Positions 55,632-64,000 of a stretch of DNA of 64,000 nt are shown here, piece by piece; position 1 is the stretch's first letter; the number at the start of each line of letters is the position of its first letter. The DNA is from CAVOGJ01 sp963695405 (GTDB lineage: Bacteria > Planctomycetota > Planctomycetia > Pirellulales > Pirellulaceae), in contig CAVOGJ010000003.1 in NCBI GenBank assembly GCA_963695405.1, forward strand, positions 372,001 through 436,000. The letters run 5' to 3'. Made by a program: the position numbers and the translations under genes. Under the pieces are notes generated by a model, which had not been told where the DNA came from, made no database searches, and saw only the letters and a program-made list of their open reading frames with translations.

Positions 55632-57377
55632 ATGCCTTTCTCCGCGAGCAAACCGATGAAACCAATGACAAAAACGGGCCTTTCCCTTGTGTGCCTACTC
55701 CTTACGGGACTCTGGCTCTGTGGAGACACCTTTGGCCAGCGCGGCGGGGGTGGACGAGGGGGTGGCGGACGTGGCGGCGGGATGAGTCGCCCGTCGGGTG
55801 GAGGAGGACGTGGCGGCATGAGTCGTCCGCCCGGTGGCGGCATGAGCCGTCCGAGCGGCGGTCGATCTCCGTCCATGAGCCGGCCATCGCCCAGTCGGCC
55901 TTCCCCCAGCCGGCCATCGCCCAGTCGGCCATCCGCGGGTCGCCCGTCACCCGGTCGACCATCCACGGGTGGCCCCTCCCCTAGCCGACCCTCCACGGGT
56001 CGACCCTCACCCAGCCGACCGTCCACGGGTCGACCCTCACCCAGCCGGCCGTCCACAGGTCGACCTTCACCCGGCACGCGACCTGCACCCGGCACGCGAC
56101 CTGCACCCGGCACGCGACCTTCACCCGGCACGCGACCTTCACCGGGACGGCCGACTCCCGGCGGACCCGGCAGTGCCCGACCCGGCGGCCGCCCCTCGGG
56201 GGGGCGCCCGTCGCAAGGACAGCTCAACGACTTTCTGGACTTGGGGGGTGGGTCGTCGGCTGGCGGCCGGCCAAGACCCGGTGGTGGCGCCGCCGGAGAC
56301 TTTTTGCAGAATCGACCCTCGGCCGGGACGCGACCAGCCCCGGGTACTCGACCGCGACCTGGACAACGACCCGGTGCGGGCGGGGGGGATCGACCGGGGA
56401 CGGGAACCCGACCAGGACCGGGCGATCGACCCGGTGGGGGTGATCGTCCGGGAATCGGAGACCGACCGGGTCCCGGCAACCGTCCAGGAACAGGGGACCG
56501 ACCGGGTCCCGGAAATCGTCCTGGTGCTGGGGATCGACCGGGTCCCGGAAATCGTCCTGGACCAGGAAACCGTCCTGGCGTTGGTGATCGACCCGGACCA
56601 GGGGATCGTCCGGGACAACGACCGCCGGGCTGGGGCCAAGGGCCCGGACAGCGGCCGCCGGGCACGCGACCGCCCGGCTATCGTCCTCCGGGACAGCGGC
56701 CGCCTGGCTATCGCCCCCCCGGTTATCGACCGCCGTATCCGGGTCATTTACCGGCGTACGGAGGTGGCTATTGGGGCCGCTATCCGAATTATCGCTGGGG
56801 ATGGGGCCGTTATCCGAACAACTGGTGGGCTTGGGCTACGCCCGTGGCGCTCTCCGGATGGTTCGCAGGCGGCCTCGCCAGCCAACCGGTCTATTATGAT
56901 TACGGCACCAACGTGTATTACGAGGGCGATAGCGTCTATTCCGACGGACAGCCGGTCGCGACCGCGACCGAGTACGCCGAGCAGGCACAGGTCATTGCGA
57001 CCGCGGTCCCAGAGGTGGCACCCGAGAGTGTCGAGTGGCTGCCGATGGGCGTCTTTGCGCTCACTCAAAAGGACGGATCGGTCGAGGATTCCACGCTGTT
57101 TCTGCAACTGGCGGTCAGCAAGGAGGGCATCATCGCCGGTACGTTTCAAAACACGTCTACGGACAAATCGTTCGAAGTCGAAGGAACGATTGATAAGGAG
57201 AGCCAGCGGGCGGCTTGGGGACCGGTGGGCGAACCTTGGCCCATCATGGAAACAGGCATCTACAACCTGACTGAGAACGATGCCAGCGCGCTGCTTCACT
57301 TTGAGGACGGAACCACCCAGCAGTGGACCATGGCTCGGCTCGACGAACCGAAAGACGGCGGCACGAGTAAGCAGTAA
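55632..57377 (+). CDS. Secreted Gly/Pro/Arg/Ser-rich repeat protein with conserved C-terminal domain
   Basis: 581 aa. A signal peptide (about 10-35, T-G-L-S-L-V-C-L-L-L-T-G-L-W-L) leads into about 330 residues of short repeats: first G-G-G-R-G, then R-P-S-P-S/R-P-S-T-G units, then G-D-R-P-G-P-G-N-R-P-G units, then R-P-P-G-Y-R-P-P. The C-terminal 200 residues are well-structured: an aromatic Y-P-N-Y-R-W-G-W-G stretch, Y-Y-D-Y-G-T-N-V-Y-Y-E-G-D-S-V-Y, then a beta-rich domain. The C-terminal pattern occurs in planctomycete proteins annotated as mu-protocadherin-like cell-surface proteins. The basic repeats suggest binding to an acidic polymer or envelope. Reverse-strand frames through the repeats are shadows. 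Confidence 0.82.
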   Translation: MPFSASKPMKPMTKTGLSLVCLLLTGLWLCGDTFGQRGGGGRGGGGRGGGMSRPSGGGGRGGMSRPPGGGMSRPSGGRSPSMSRPSPSRPSPSRPSPSRPSAGRPSPGRPSTGGPSPSRPSTGRPSPSRPSTGRPSPSRPSTGRPSPGTRPAPGTRPAPGTRPSPGTRPSPGRPTPGGPGSARPGGRPSGGRPSQGQLNDFLDLGGGSSAGGRPRPGGGAAGDFLQNRPSAGTRPAPGTRPRPGQRPGAGGGDRPGTGTRPGPGDRPGGGDRPGIGDRPGPGNRPGTGDRPGPGNRPGAGDRPGPGNRPGPGNRPGVGDRPGPGDRPGQRPPGWGQGPGQRPPGTRPPGYRPPGQRPPGYRPPGYRPPYPGHLPAYGGGYWGRYPNYRWGWGRYPNNWWAWATPVALSGWFAGGLASQPVYYDYGTNVYYEGDSVYSDGQPVATATEYAEQAQVIATAVPEVAPESVEWLPMGVFALTQKDGSVEDSTLFLQLAVSKEGIIAGTFQNTSTDKSFEVEGTIDKESQRAAWGPVGEPWPIMETGIYNLTENDASALLHFEDGTTQQWTMARLDEPKDGGTSKQ

Positions 57378-57401
57378 GCGGGAAAAACCAACCGGCTCAT
57401 C

Positions 57402-57453
57402 AACCTCGGCCTGGGATTGGCGATCATCGCCACATCCTCGCCGAGGTTGTTTT
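57402..57453 (+). terminator. Rho-independent-like terminator after the repeat protein
   Basis: A perfect 9-bp stem, AACCTCGGC (57402-57410) with GCCGAGGTT (57440-57448), is followed by GTTTTG. The loop carries its own small stem (GGCGAT-C-ATCGCC, 57419-57431). It lies 24 bp after the stop of the secreted repeat protein and 33 bp before the next gene. Confidence 0.65.
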
Positions 57454-57486
57454 GCGCCCGGAAGAGATGAGCGAAAGGAACTCCCC

Positions 57487-58074
57487 ATGGAGATCTCTAT
57501 TTCTTTGCCCGACTGGGCCAAGAACGCGGTCAGGCAGCTGCCGCCGATGCCCTCGCTCGAAGCCCGCATGCGGACGGTCATTTCGTTTTCCCGGCAGAAC
57601 TTTGAGCGGAATACGGGAGGTCCTTTCGCGGCAGCCGTTTTTGACGCAGACACTGGAAAACTGATTGCCATGGGCGTCAATCGCGTGATCCCCACCAGTT
57701 GTTCGTCCGCCCACGCGGAAGTGGTGGCACTGTCATTGGCCCAGCAATCGCTGGGCGCTTTCGACCTGGGAGGCAGCGGAATGCCGCATCATCAGTTGGT
57801 CGTCAACTGGCGTCCCTGCGCGATGTGCTATGGGGCGGTGATCTGGTCAGGCGTTCGCTCGCTGGTCATCGCCGGAAGCGATCATCAATTGGAACAGATC
57901 ACAGGCTTTGATGAAGGCCCCATGCATCCGGACTGGAAGGAAGAGCTGCGGAAAAGGGGTATCCAGGTGACCGATGACCTGCTCCGTGACGAAGCCTGCG
58001 ATGTATTTCGCGCCTTTCGCGCGAGTGGCCGCCCCGTTTACAACGGCAGGCAAGGGCCTCGCGAGCGAGCCTAA
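57487..58074 (+). CDS. Nucleoside/guanine deaminase-like protein (CDA fold)
   Basis: A 195-aa zinc deaminase: H-A-E motif (S-S-A-H-A-E-V) with catalytic Glu and P-C-A-M-C-Y-G-A-V-I-W-S-G-V supplying the two Zn Cys. The guanine-deaminase group (guanine to xanthine) is the best guess, since the genes across the 18-bp convergent gap are xanthine dehydrogenase. Other CDA-fold members, such as tRNA adenosine deaminase, are usually shorter and differ around the C-terminus. AAGGAA precedes ATG 57487. An N-terminal extension of about 25 residues before the core is unusual. Confidence 0.8.
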   Translation: MEISISLPDWAKNAVRQLPPMPSLEARMRTVISFSRQNFERNTGGPFAAAVFDADTGKLIAMGVNRVIPTSCSSAHAEVVALSLAQQSLGAFDLGGSGMPHHQLVVNWRPCAMCYGAVIWSGVRSLVIAGSDHQLEQITGFDEGPMHPDWKEELRKRGIQVTDDLLRDEACDVFRAFRASGRPVYNGRQGPRERA

Positions 58075-58092
58075 TGTCGTCGTCGCTCGACC

Positions 58093-58896
58093 TTAGGCCC
58101 CGGTTCTTTTTGATCCGCGAATGGCGTCTCGAGTTTGCAGCATTTGGGCCGCAATACTGATCGCGATTTCGGCCGGCTGATTGCTTCCCAGCGGCAAGCC
58201 GATGGGACAGTGTAGCGGACCCAGCACGGCTTCATTGAAGCCCAACTCGGCCAGTTCGCGCAACAATACTTTTCGTTTGGCGCGGCTTCCGATGACCCCC
58301 AGATAGGCGGGCTGCAAACCGCGTTTTGCGATCGCGGCCAGAATGGGTAAATCCGTTCCATGACCCATGGTCATGCAGACCACGAAATCGCTTGCCGAGA
58401 GGTCTTGAACGTTGAGCCGTGGATCAACACTGCAGATAGGTCTCAAGCGTGTGGATGTGGGAAGCCTGTCAAGCCACTCCTGGCGAGTGTCGATACACGT
58501 GATCCGACAATCCACGGCCGCCAGACAATGGACAAGGGCTTGAGCCACGTGCCCCGCCCCAAAGACGACGACATGCCAATCATGGAGGTGGTACGTTTCG
58601 AAGTACAGCTTCACGGCGCCACCACAGGTCATGCCGATATCGGTCTGCAAGTTCCATTCGACGAACAAACGTGGCTGCGCACCTTCCTCCGTGAGCAGTC
58701 GCTGCGCCTGCTCAAGCGCCTTGTGTTCGACCTTGCCACCGCCGATCGTGCCGTGCGCCAGACCGGCCACTGTCACCAGCATCTTGGTACCGGCATCTTG
58801 CGGGGTACTCCCAATCGATTCGACGAGCGTCACCGATACGAACGGCTGGCCCGTAGCGGCAAGCTGCGCGAGGCGTTCAATATAGGTCGATGGCAT
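58093..58896 (-). CDS. xdhC: Xanthine dehydrogenase accessory protein XdhC
   Basis: Molybdenum-cofactor insertion/sulfuration factor for xanthine dehydrogenase. About 267 aa: the XdhC/CoxI N-terminal part (S-V-T-L-V-E-S-I-G-S-T-P-Q-D-A-G; G-T-I-G-G-G-K-V-E) and a Rossmann domain (V-V-V-F-G-A-G-H-V-A-Q-A-L) ending in Y-L-G-V-I-G-S-R-A-K-R. M-T-C-G-G is the conserved Cys site. ATG 58896 is the natural start; the frame runs open to 59169 but overlaps the XdhB end. It follows xdhB on the same strand with a 157-bp gap. Confidence 0.9.
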   Translation of the reverse strand: MPSTYIERLAQLAATGQPFVSVTLVESIGSTPQDAGTKMLVTVAGLAHGTIGGGKVEHKALEQAQRLLTEEGAQPRLFVEWNLQTDIGMTCGGAVKLYFETYHLHDWHVVVFGAGHVAQALVHCLAAVDCRITCIDTRQEWLDRLPTSTRLRPICSVDPRLNVQDLSASDFVVCMTMGHGTDLPILAAIAKRGLQPAYLGVIGSRAKRKVLLRELAELGFNEAVLGPLHCPIGLPLGSNQPAEIAISIAAQMLQTRDAIRGSKRTGA

Positions 58897-59053
58897 GGAT
58901 GCACGTCGCTGATCAGGGAATGACGAAGGGGCGCGATGTGGTGCTAGACTGGCGATAATCTGCCCGGCAGGCCGAATCCCGCAACGAAAAATCTCTTCGG
59001 AACTTGGAACACGAATCACTCCGGAAAACAAAACACCCTTGGGATCCCCCGCG

Positions 59054-61378
59054 TCACCCTGACCGTGCCACTGTCGACTCAAGGTACGTGATCCAGTGGA
59101 GGATCTCTTCACCGGTCGCGGGCAACCGCAAATCAAAGTCTCGGTGGCCCGCCAGTTGTGACAGCGCATGTCTGACTGCGGCCCAGGCCGAGACGCCGAG
59201 CAGCAGTGGTGGCTCGCCGACCGCCTTGCTACGACGAATATTCAGCACATTGTCATCGTTGTCGAACATTTCACAGTAAAACTCGGTGGGAACGTCGGTA
59301 ATCGCGGGAATCTTATAGGTGGTCGGCGAATGGGAAAGCAGCCTTCCCCGCCCATCGTAAACGAGGCATTCCATGGTGGCCCAACCGAGCCCTTGTAAAT
59401 AACCCCCGGTGATCTGTCCCATATCCACCCCTGGGTTCATCGATTTTCCAATATCGATGAGCAGATCAACGCGCGGAAAGGAGAGTTGGCCCGTGAATCG
59501 ATCGATCCACGCCTCGGCGACTGCGGCGCCCTGCGTATAGTAGAGAAAGGGATGGCCACGGCCCGTCTCTCGGTTGTAGTCGACGCCTGGCGTCTTAAAG
59601 AAACCGCGCGCGCCAAGATCGATTCGTTCCAGTCGCGCCTGCTTGGCCAGTTCGCCAAAGGTCAGACGTTGGTGCGGCCGACGGCTGTCAAATACCGTGC
59701 CGGCGCGAAAGACGATGTGTTCCGGGGACTTGACCAGTCCCTCTTCCTCCGACGCCAGCAACGCGGCCGCCAAGTCGGCCAGTCGCGCTTTGATTTGCCG
59801 ACAGGCGTTGACCGCCGCGGCACCATTCAGGTCGGTACCTGCCGAGGCCGCCGTGGGGGACGTGTTGTTGCTCTTTTCGGTCGACGTTGGCATCAGTAAT
59901 ACCCACCCGTAGTCGACGCCCAGTTCATCGGCAACAAGTTGGCGAATTTTCGTGTTCAGCCCTTGCCCCATCTCCGTCCCGCCCGTCGAGACCTGCACCG
60001 AGCCATCGGTGAACACATTGACGAGCGCATTGGCCTGGTTCAGAAATTTGGCGGTGAACGCGATGCCAAATTTGACCGGGGTCATGGCGAGGCCCCGTAG
60101 CATCATCTGGTCTTTCGCGTTGAACCGTTGGATCTCTTCCATCCGCTGTTGGTATTGGGAACTGGCCGCCAGCGAGCTGATGATCTCCGGCAAATGATTT
60201 CGCGCAAACACCTGGCCATAAGGGGTCGTATTTCGCTCTTCGACTCCATAAAGATTGCGGATGCGAACGTCGAAAGCGTCCAGTCGCAAGTGTTCACTTA
60301 TCCGCTGGATAATGTTCTCCATCGCGGCAACGGCCTGCGGTCCGCCGAATCCACGAAAAGCCGTGTTCGGAGGAAAATTCGTAAAGCAAACCCGACCCTG
60401 GATCTCGATATTTTCGATGAAGTAGGCATTCTCCGCGTGCAGCATCGAGCGTTCCATCACCGATGGCGACAAGTCCACTGCGGCTCCGCCATCGGAAAAA
60501 TACTCCAATCGCAGCCCCTGTATGACACCCGAGCTGTTAAAGCCGACTTGCCAACGGACCAGATAGGGATGTCGCTTGCCGGTGACGCACATATCGTCAT
60601 CTTTGTTGTAGACGACGCGTGCGGCTCGACCCGTCTTATGGGCCACCAGCGCGGCCATCAGCGCTGGAATGGCGGCCTGTGTTTCCTTGCCGCCGAAGGC
60701 GCCTCCCATCCGCTTACAGATGCAGACCACCTGGTGTTGTGTCAAACCAAGAACGTCGGCAACGACCGTTTGGATTTCGGTGGTGTTTTGCGTGGAGGAG
60801 TGAACGACCAGTTGACCTTCCTCGCCCGGATAGGCAATAGCCGCCTGGGATTCAAAGTAAAACTGCTCCTGGCCCCCGCTACGAAACTCGCCCTGCAGTT
60901 GCTCTTCGGCACCCCGGATGGCGGCTGCCGCAGCACCACGTTGAATGGTCCTGGGCGGCCCCAGGAAGCGTTTCGCCTCGATCGCATCGTCAATCGTCAA
61001 TATGGCGGCTGTTTCCTGGACATCGATCGACACTTGTTGACGCGCCAATCGCAAGGCGTCCGCGTGCTCGGCCGCAATGACGACCATCGGTTGTCCGACA
61101 TACAGGACCGTTTCCTCCGCCAGGAACGGCTCGTCACACGCCAGCGGACCAAATTGATTGTGAGGCACGTCCCGAGCCGTGTAGACGGCAATCACTCCAG
61201 GGACCTGGCGGGCGTGTTTCAATTCAACCCGCAGGGCTCGGCCGCTGGCCACGGGACTGCCGACGAATCCGACAAGCAGCTCGTCCTGTCGCAACGGCAC
61301 GTCGTCCAGATAGGGCGCCTCGCCGGTGACATGGCCGACGGCCGAATCATGCGGAATCGTTTTACCCACCCAAGGCAT
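59054..61378 (-). CDS. xdhB: Xanthine dehydrogenase molybdenum-binding subunit
   Basis: 774 aa, the large molybdopterin subunit that hydroxylates hypoxanthine and xanthine. Motifs: G-E-A-P-Y-L-D-D at the start, G-G-A-F-G-G-K-E (Moco-binding), A-F-R-G-F-G-G-P-Q, E-M-G-Q-G-L-N-T-K, and K-A-V-G-E-P-P-L-L-L with the catalytic Glu. Length and motif order match the XdhB half of bacterial XDH. It is downstream of the FeS/FAD subunit by 53 bp. The 445-codon frame on the opposite strand is a shadow. Confidence 0.95.
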   Translation of the reverse strand: MPWVGKTIPHDSAVGHVTGEAPYLDDVPLRQDELLVGFVGSPVASGRALRVELKHARQVPGVIAVYTARDVPHNQFGPLACDEPFLAEETVLYVGQPMVVIAAEHADALRLARQQVSIDVQETAAILTIDDAIEAKRFLGPPRTIQRGAAAAAIRGAEEQLQGEFRSGGQEQFYFESQAAIAYPGEEGQLVVHSSTQNTTEIQTVVADVLGLTQHQVVCICKRMGGAFGGKETQAAIPALMAALVAHKTGRAARVVYNKDDDMCVTGKRHPYLVRWQVGFNSSGVIQGLRLEYFSDGGAAVDLSPSVMERSMLHAENAYFIENIEIQGRVCFTNFPPNTAFRGFGGPQAVAAMENIIQRISEHLRLDAFDVRIRNLYGVEERNTTPYGQVFARNHLPEIISSLAASSQYQQRMEEIQRFNAKDQMMLRGLAMTPVKFGIAFTAKFLNQANALVNVFTDGSVQVSTGGTEMGQGLNTKIRQLVADELGVDYGWVLLMPTSTEKSNNTSPTAASAGTDLNGAAAVNACRQIKARLADLAAALLASEEEGLVKSPEHIVFRAGTVFDSRRPHQRLTFGELAKQARLERIDLGARGFFKTPGVDYNRETGRGHPFLYYTQGAAVAEAWIDRFTGQLSFPRVDLLIDIGKSMNPGVDMGQITGGYLQGLGWATMECLVYDGRGRLLSHSPTTYKIPAITDVPTEFYCEMFDNDDNVLNIRRSKAVGEPPLLLGVSAWAAVRHALSQLAGHRDFDLRLPATGEEILHWITYLESTVARSG

Positions 61379-61431
61379 GATGATGAACTCGGAATCTCAG
61401 GAACAGCGACTGAAGGGCTCTCAAACCAGAC

Positions 61432-62874
61432 TCAGGCACGGCGCGACAGGTGCACCGACTGGTGATCGATTTGGTAGTAGAACTTCCGCAAGACGTTGCG
61501 GGCCAACTGCCGGCGATACGCTGCCTCGCCTCTCACGTCGGATATGGGTGCGATTTCATCGACCGCAATCTCCCCTGCCTGGTGCATCGTTTCGAGGTCA
61601 AAGGGCTTGCCACGCAAAAATGTCTCGGTGCGGCGTAGCCGTAGGACTACGGGTCCGACGGCACCATAGGCAAGTCCGGCGTCGACGATCGTGTCCTCTT
61701 CCAGCTCGACCCAGATCGCCCCGGTAAAACTGGAGATGTCCATATCTCGTCGTCGCGAGACCTTGTACAGCCGCAAGTGCCGCTGCGGCGGCGGTAGAGG
61801 AACGCGTATCTGCGTCAGTAATTCGCCCTGCCGCAAATCGAAATCCTTATAGCCTCGATAGAACTCATTGATATTCATCGTCCGCTCGCCGTCGAGGCTG
61901 ACGAGCGTCAGTTCGGCTTCTGACACGAGGAGCAAGGGAACCGCATCTGAGATCGGAGAGGCGTTGATAATGTTGCCACCGATCGTACCGACATGGCGAA
62001 TCTGCGGCGACCCGAAGATACGGATGATCGCGTGAAACTCTGGTAGAGGTTGTTCGACGACCTGCTCAACCTGCGACCACGTGGCCAGCGCGCCGATCGT
62101 TAATTCCTCCGCAGTGACTTCGATCCGTTGCAATTCTACTATTCTGTTCAGGTCCAGCCAGTCGGTCACCGGGAGCTGGCCCTTATTGAATTGCACCCCC
62201 AGATCGGTGGCTCCGGCCACGATGCGGGCACGCGGATGATCATTCAGAAAGGTCACCGCTTGCTGGATCGTGGCCGGACAGTGGACGCGGCACCGTTGAT
62301 CTGCAATCTCCGCGTTGATATCTATTGGTTCCGTATCCGCACGGTGGCTGGTCGCTCCATTACTTGACAGCGCTGGCCGCTCGGCCTGGCTACCGGCAGC
62401 AAGCCGACCCGCCTCGAGGATCGGGCGGTAGCCGGTACAGCGGCAAAGATTGCCACTAAGCTCGCGTCGCAAGTGCTCTTCTGTCGCCGCCACCCTGGAC
62501 CGACACATCCCCGCCAGAACCATTACAAAGCCCGGCGTGCAAAATCCGCATTGCGAACCATGACAATCAACCATCGCTTGTTGAACGGCCGTCAAATGGC
62601 CATCCGTTCGAAGGCCTTCCACCGTGATGACGTGCATACCATCCAGTTGAAACATGAATCGTATGCAGGAATCGATAGGGAGGTAGTCGATGCTGCCGGC
62701 CGATGCCTTGCCGCACAGCACGGAGCACGAGCCACAATCACCTTCGGCACAGACGATCTTGGTGCCAGTTAAGCGACGGCGCGTCCGCAAATACTCGGAC
62801 AGCGTCAAGAAGGCATCCTGACCGCGGACCTTCACGGGCTCGCCGTTGATCGAAAGTTCAATATGATCTCTCAT
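61432..62874 (-). CDS. xdhA: Xanthine dehydrogenase FeS/FAD subunit
   Basis: 480 aa. The N-terminal 2Fe-2S ferredoxin domain (C-A-E-G-D-C-G-S-C-S-V-L-C) and second 2Fe-2S domain (C-G-F-C-T-P-G-F and N-L-C-R-C-T-G-Y) precede an FAD-binding domain (I-V-A-G-A-T-D-L-G-V, H-V-G-T-I-G-G-N-I-I-N-A). It passes electrons from the Mo site of XdhB to NAD+. It is first in the xdhABC run and divergent from the amidohydrolase across a 206-bp gap that probably holds both promoters. Confidence 0.95.
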   Translation of the reverse strand: MRDHIELSINGEPVKVRGQDAFLTLSEYLRTRRRLTGTKIVCAEGDCGSCSVLCGKASAGSIDYLPIDSCIRFMFQLDGMHVITVEGLRTDGHLTAVQQAMVDCHGSQCGFCTPGFVMVLAGMCRSRVAATEEHLRRELSGNLCRCTGYRPILEAGRLAAGSQAERPALSSNGATSHRADTEPIDINAEIADQRCRVHCPATIQQAVTFLNDHPRARIVAGATDLGVQFNKGQLPVTDWLDLNRIVELQRIEVTAEELTIGALATWSQVEQVVEQPLPEFHAIIRIFGSPQIRHVGTIGGNIINASPISDAVPLLLVSEAELTLVSLDGERTMNINEFYRGYKDFDLRQGELLTQIRVPLPPPQRHLRLYKVSRRRDMDISSFTGAIWVELEEDTIVDAGLAYGAVGPVVLRLRRTETFLRGKPFDLETMHQAGEIAVDEIAPISDVRGEAAYRRQLARNVLRKFYYQIDHQSVHLSRRA

Positions 62875-63080
62875 ACTTTCTTATCGAGCGGGGACAACAT
62901 GCGTATCCTTGGCTTCAAAAACAATCTGCTGACCAATATACTCCAGCGTGGATAAAACTCCTACGCAAACACGCGAGCCAGACAATCGCCTTCCACCCAT
63001 GAGGAAATCGGTCACATGATCCCGTTTGTCGTAAGTTCCCTTAGTGAAGGCGTCCGTCACTTTTGACTGAAACGCACACC

Positions 63081-64000
63081 ATGCGAGAAAATCAGTACGG
63101 CCGGCCGGACCCTGCTGCCGTCAGGCAGGCGGCCCGCCGCGTGATGCAGCGGTGTGACGAACTGGCGGGCTGCAGCGAAGATGTCCAGCGATTAACCCGG
63201 ACGTTTTGCAGTGATGCGATGCAGCGAGCACATGCCTTGGCGAGAACATGGATGCACACCGCCGGCATGTCGACGCGGCTGGATGCGGCGGGCAATTTAG
63301 TGGGGCGTTGGCAGCCAAGGGCAGAAACCGACAAAGTCTTTCTCATCGGTTCGCATCTCGACTCGGTCATTGACGCCGGCAAGTACGACGGGCCACTTGG
63401 CGTGCTGCTCGGCATCGCCGCCGCTGAGTTACTTCAAGACGCGGATGCCGAACTAATGTTCGCTGTCGACGTAGTGGGCTTTTCTGAGGAGGAGGGAGTC
63501 CGCTTCCGCACGCCCTTTCTGGGCTCGCGAGCCTTAGCAGGAACGTTTGATCCTGGCCTCTTCGCGCTGGTCGATTCCAACGGCTGTACGGTCCGAGAGG
63601 CGCTGCTCGATTTTGGTGCCGACCCGACAGCGATCGACCAGGCGAGCTACAGGTCAGACGAGTTGATTGGCTTTCTGGAGCCACATATTGAGCAGGGGCC
63701 GTTGCTGGAGCGCATTGGGCAACCGCTGGGAGTGGTAGCGGCCATCTCCGGGCAAACGCGGGCCACATTTCTGTTTCGCGGCAACTCGGGACACGCCGGT
63801 ACGGTTCCCCACGTTGATCGGCGTGACGCCTTGGCCGCCGCCGCGGAATTCATCATCGGGGTCGAAAACGTAGGCCAGCAAACCGAGGGACTGTTCGCCA
63901 CGGTCGGCCAGATCACGGTCGAACCGAATCTGAGCAACGTATTGGTCGGGCGAGCCCAGGTGCGTCTGGACCTCAGACACGTCGAGGATCCGGTGCGGCG
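63081..64000 (+). CDS. Allantoate amidohydrolase / N-carbamoyl-amino-acid hydrolase family, 3' end outside window
   Basis: An open frame from ATG 63081 to the window edge gives 306 residues of an M20-family amidohydrolase. Metal-site motifs: G-S-H-L-D-S-V (H92), K-Y-D-G-P-L-G (D103), S-E-E-E-G-V-R-F (about 135-142) and E-P-H-I-E-Q-G-P-L-L-E. The last is shared by allantoate amidohydrolase, ureidoglycolate amidohydrolase and beta-ureidopropionase. The xdh and guanine-deaminase neighbours favour allantoate (purine ring breakdown to NH3, CO2 and glyoxylate), but carbamoyl-amino-acid specificity remains possible. About 100 residues are missing. Confidence 0.85.
   Translation, partial: MRENQYGRPDPAAVRQAARRVMQRCDELAGCSEDVQRLTRTFCSDAMQRAHALARTWMHTAGMSTRLDAAGNLVGRWQPRAETDKVFLIGSHLDSVIDAGKYDGPLGVLLGIAAAELLQDADAELMFAVDVVGFSEEEGVRFRTPFLGSRALAGTFDPGLFALVDSNGCTVREALLDFGADPTAIDQASYRSDELIGFLEPHIEQGPLLERIGQPLGVVAAISGQTRATFLFRGNSGHAGTVPHVDRRDALAAAAEFIIGVENVGQQTEGLFATVGQITVEPNLSNVLVGRAQVRLDLRHVEDPVR

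Noticed and set aside
55610..56665. 351-codon Gly/Pro-rich frame opposite the repeat protein
   Set aside because: A mirror of the GC-rich repeats; no signal peptide or RBS, and the plus-strand gene has a structured C-terminus.
60128..61465. 445-codon plus-strand frame opposite xdhB
   Set aside because: Antisense to the molybdopterin-binding motifs; shadow frame.

Overview
The window is a gene-dense, GC-rich bacterial chromosome segment. Its gene set (short PhaE with a class III PhaC, single-chain pyruvate:ferredoxin oxidoreductase followed by a dihydroorotate-dehydrogenase-like protein, secreted PQQ-propeller protein, Gly/Pro/Arg-rich secreted protein with a conserved C-terminus) suggests a planctomycete of the Pirellulales type. 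That placement is an inference from gene content. I see no rRNA, tRNA, insertion sequence or CRISPR array.

The left two thirds (about 0.2-40 kb) is almost entirely carbon-storage and central carbon metabolism. It holds a glycogen debranching enzyme and a PFK with PPi-dependent signatures, then a PHA block (phaA, phaB, short phaE, phaC, a UbiB-type kinase). A methylmalonyl-CoA block follows: epimerase, both mutase subunits, MeaB, and a complete Na+-pumping methylmalonyl-CoA decarboxylase (carboxyltransferase, biotin carrier, OadG-like and OadB-like subunits). Next come a phasin-SDR fusion protein, a PhaR regulator, a free phasin, biotin ligase, pyruvate:ferredoxin oxidoreductase with its DHOD-like partner, a second PHA synthase, a separate acyl-CoA carboxylase (PccB/PccA), adenylate kinase, an AMP-forming acyl-CoA ligase, an alpha/beta hydrolase and a class I aldolase. 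Read together, these encode glycogen to pyruvate to acetyl-CoA to PHB, with a succinate/methylmalonyl-CoA branch giving propionyl-CoA for mixed PHA. This resembles the metabolism of glycogen-accumulating organisms.

From 41.9 to 49.8 kb on the minus strand lies an export-like operon: HPF-like protein, an ABC protein whose ATPase motifs are largely degenerate, an HlyD-type adaptor, a TolC-like outer-membrane protein and a PGM1-like ATP-grasp ligase. A 14-bp minisatellite has grown at the ligase stop codon. The right part carries an NhaR-type regulator, cardiolipin synthase, a membrane GDPD and two secreted proteins. It ends in a purine-catabolism locus: guanine-deaminase-like protein, XdhC, XdhB, XdhA and a truncated allantoate amidohydrolase-like gene.

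Ten single-base frame changes interrupt otherwise well-conserved genes (glgX, the ubiB-like gene, mutA, mutB four times, DHOD-like, ATP-grasp, TolC-like). I annotate these as whole genes with a stated break. Sequencing error is the simplest explanation, but the concentration in mutB deserves a check.
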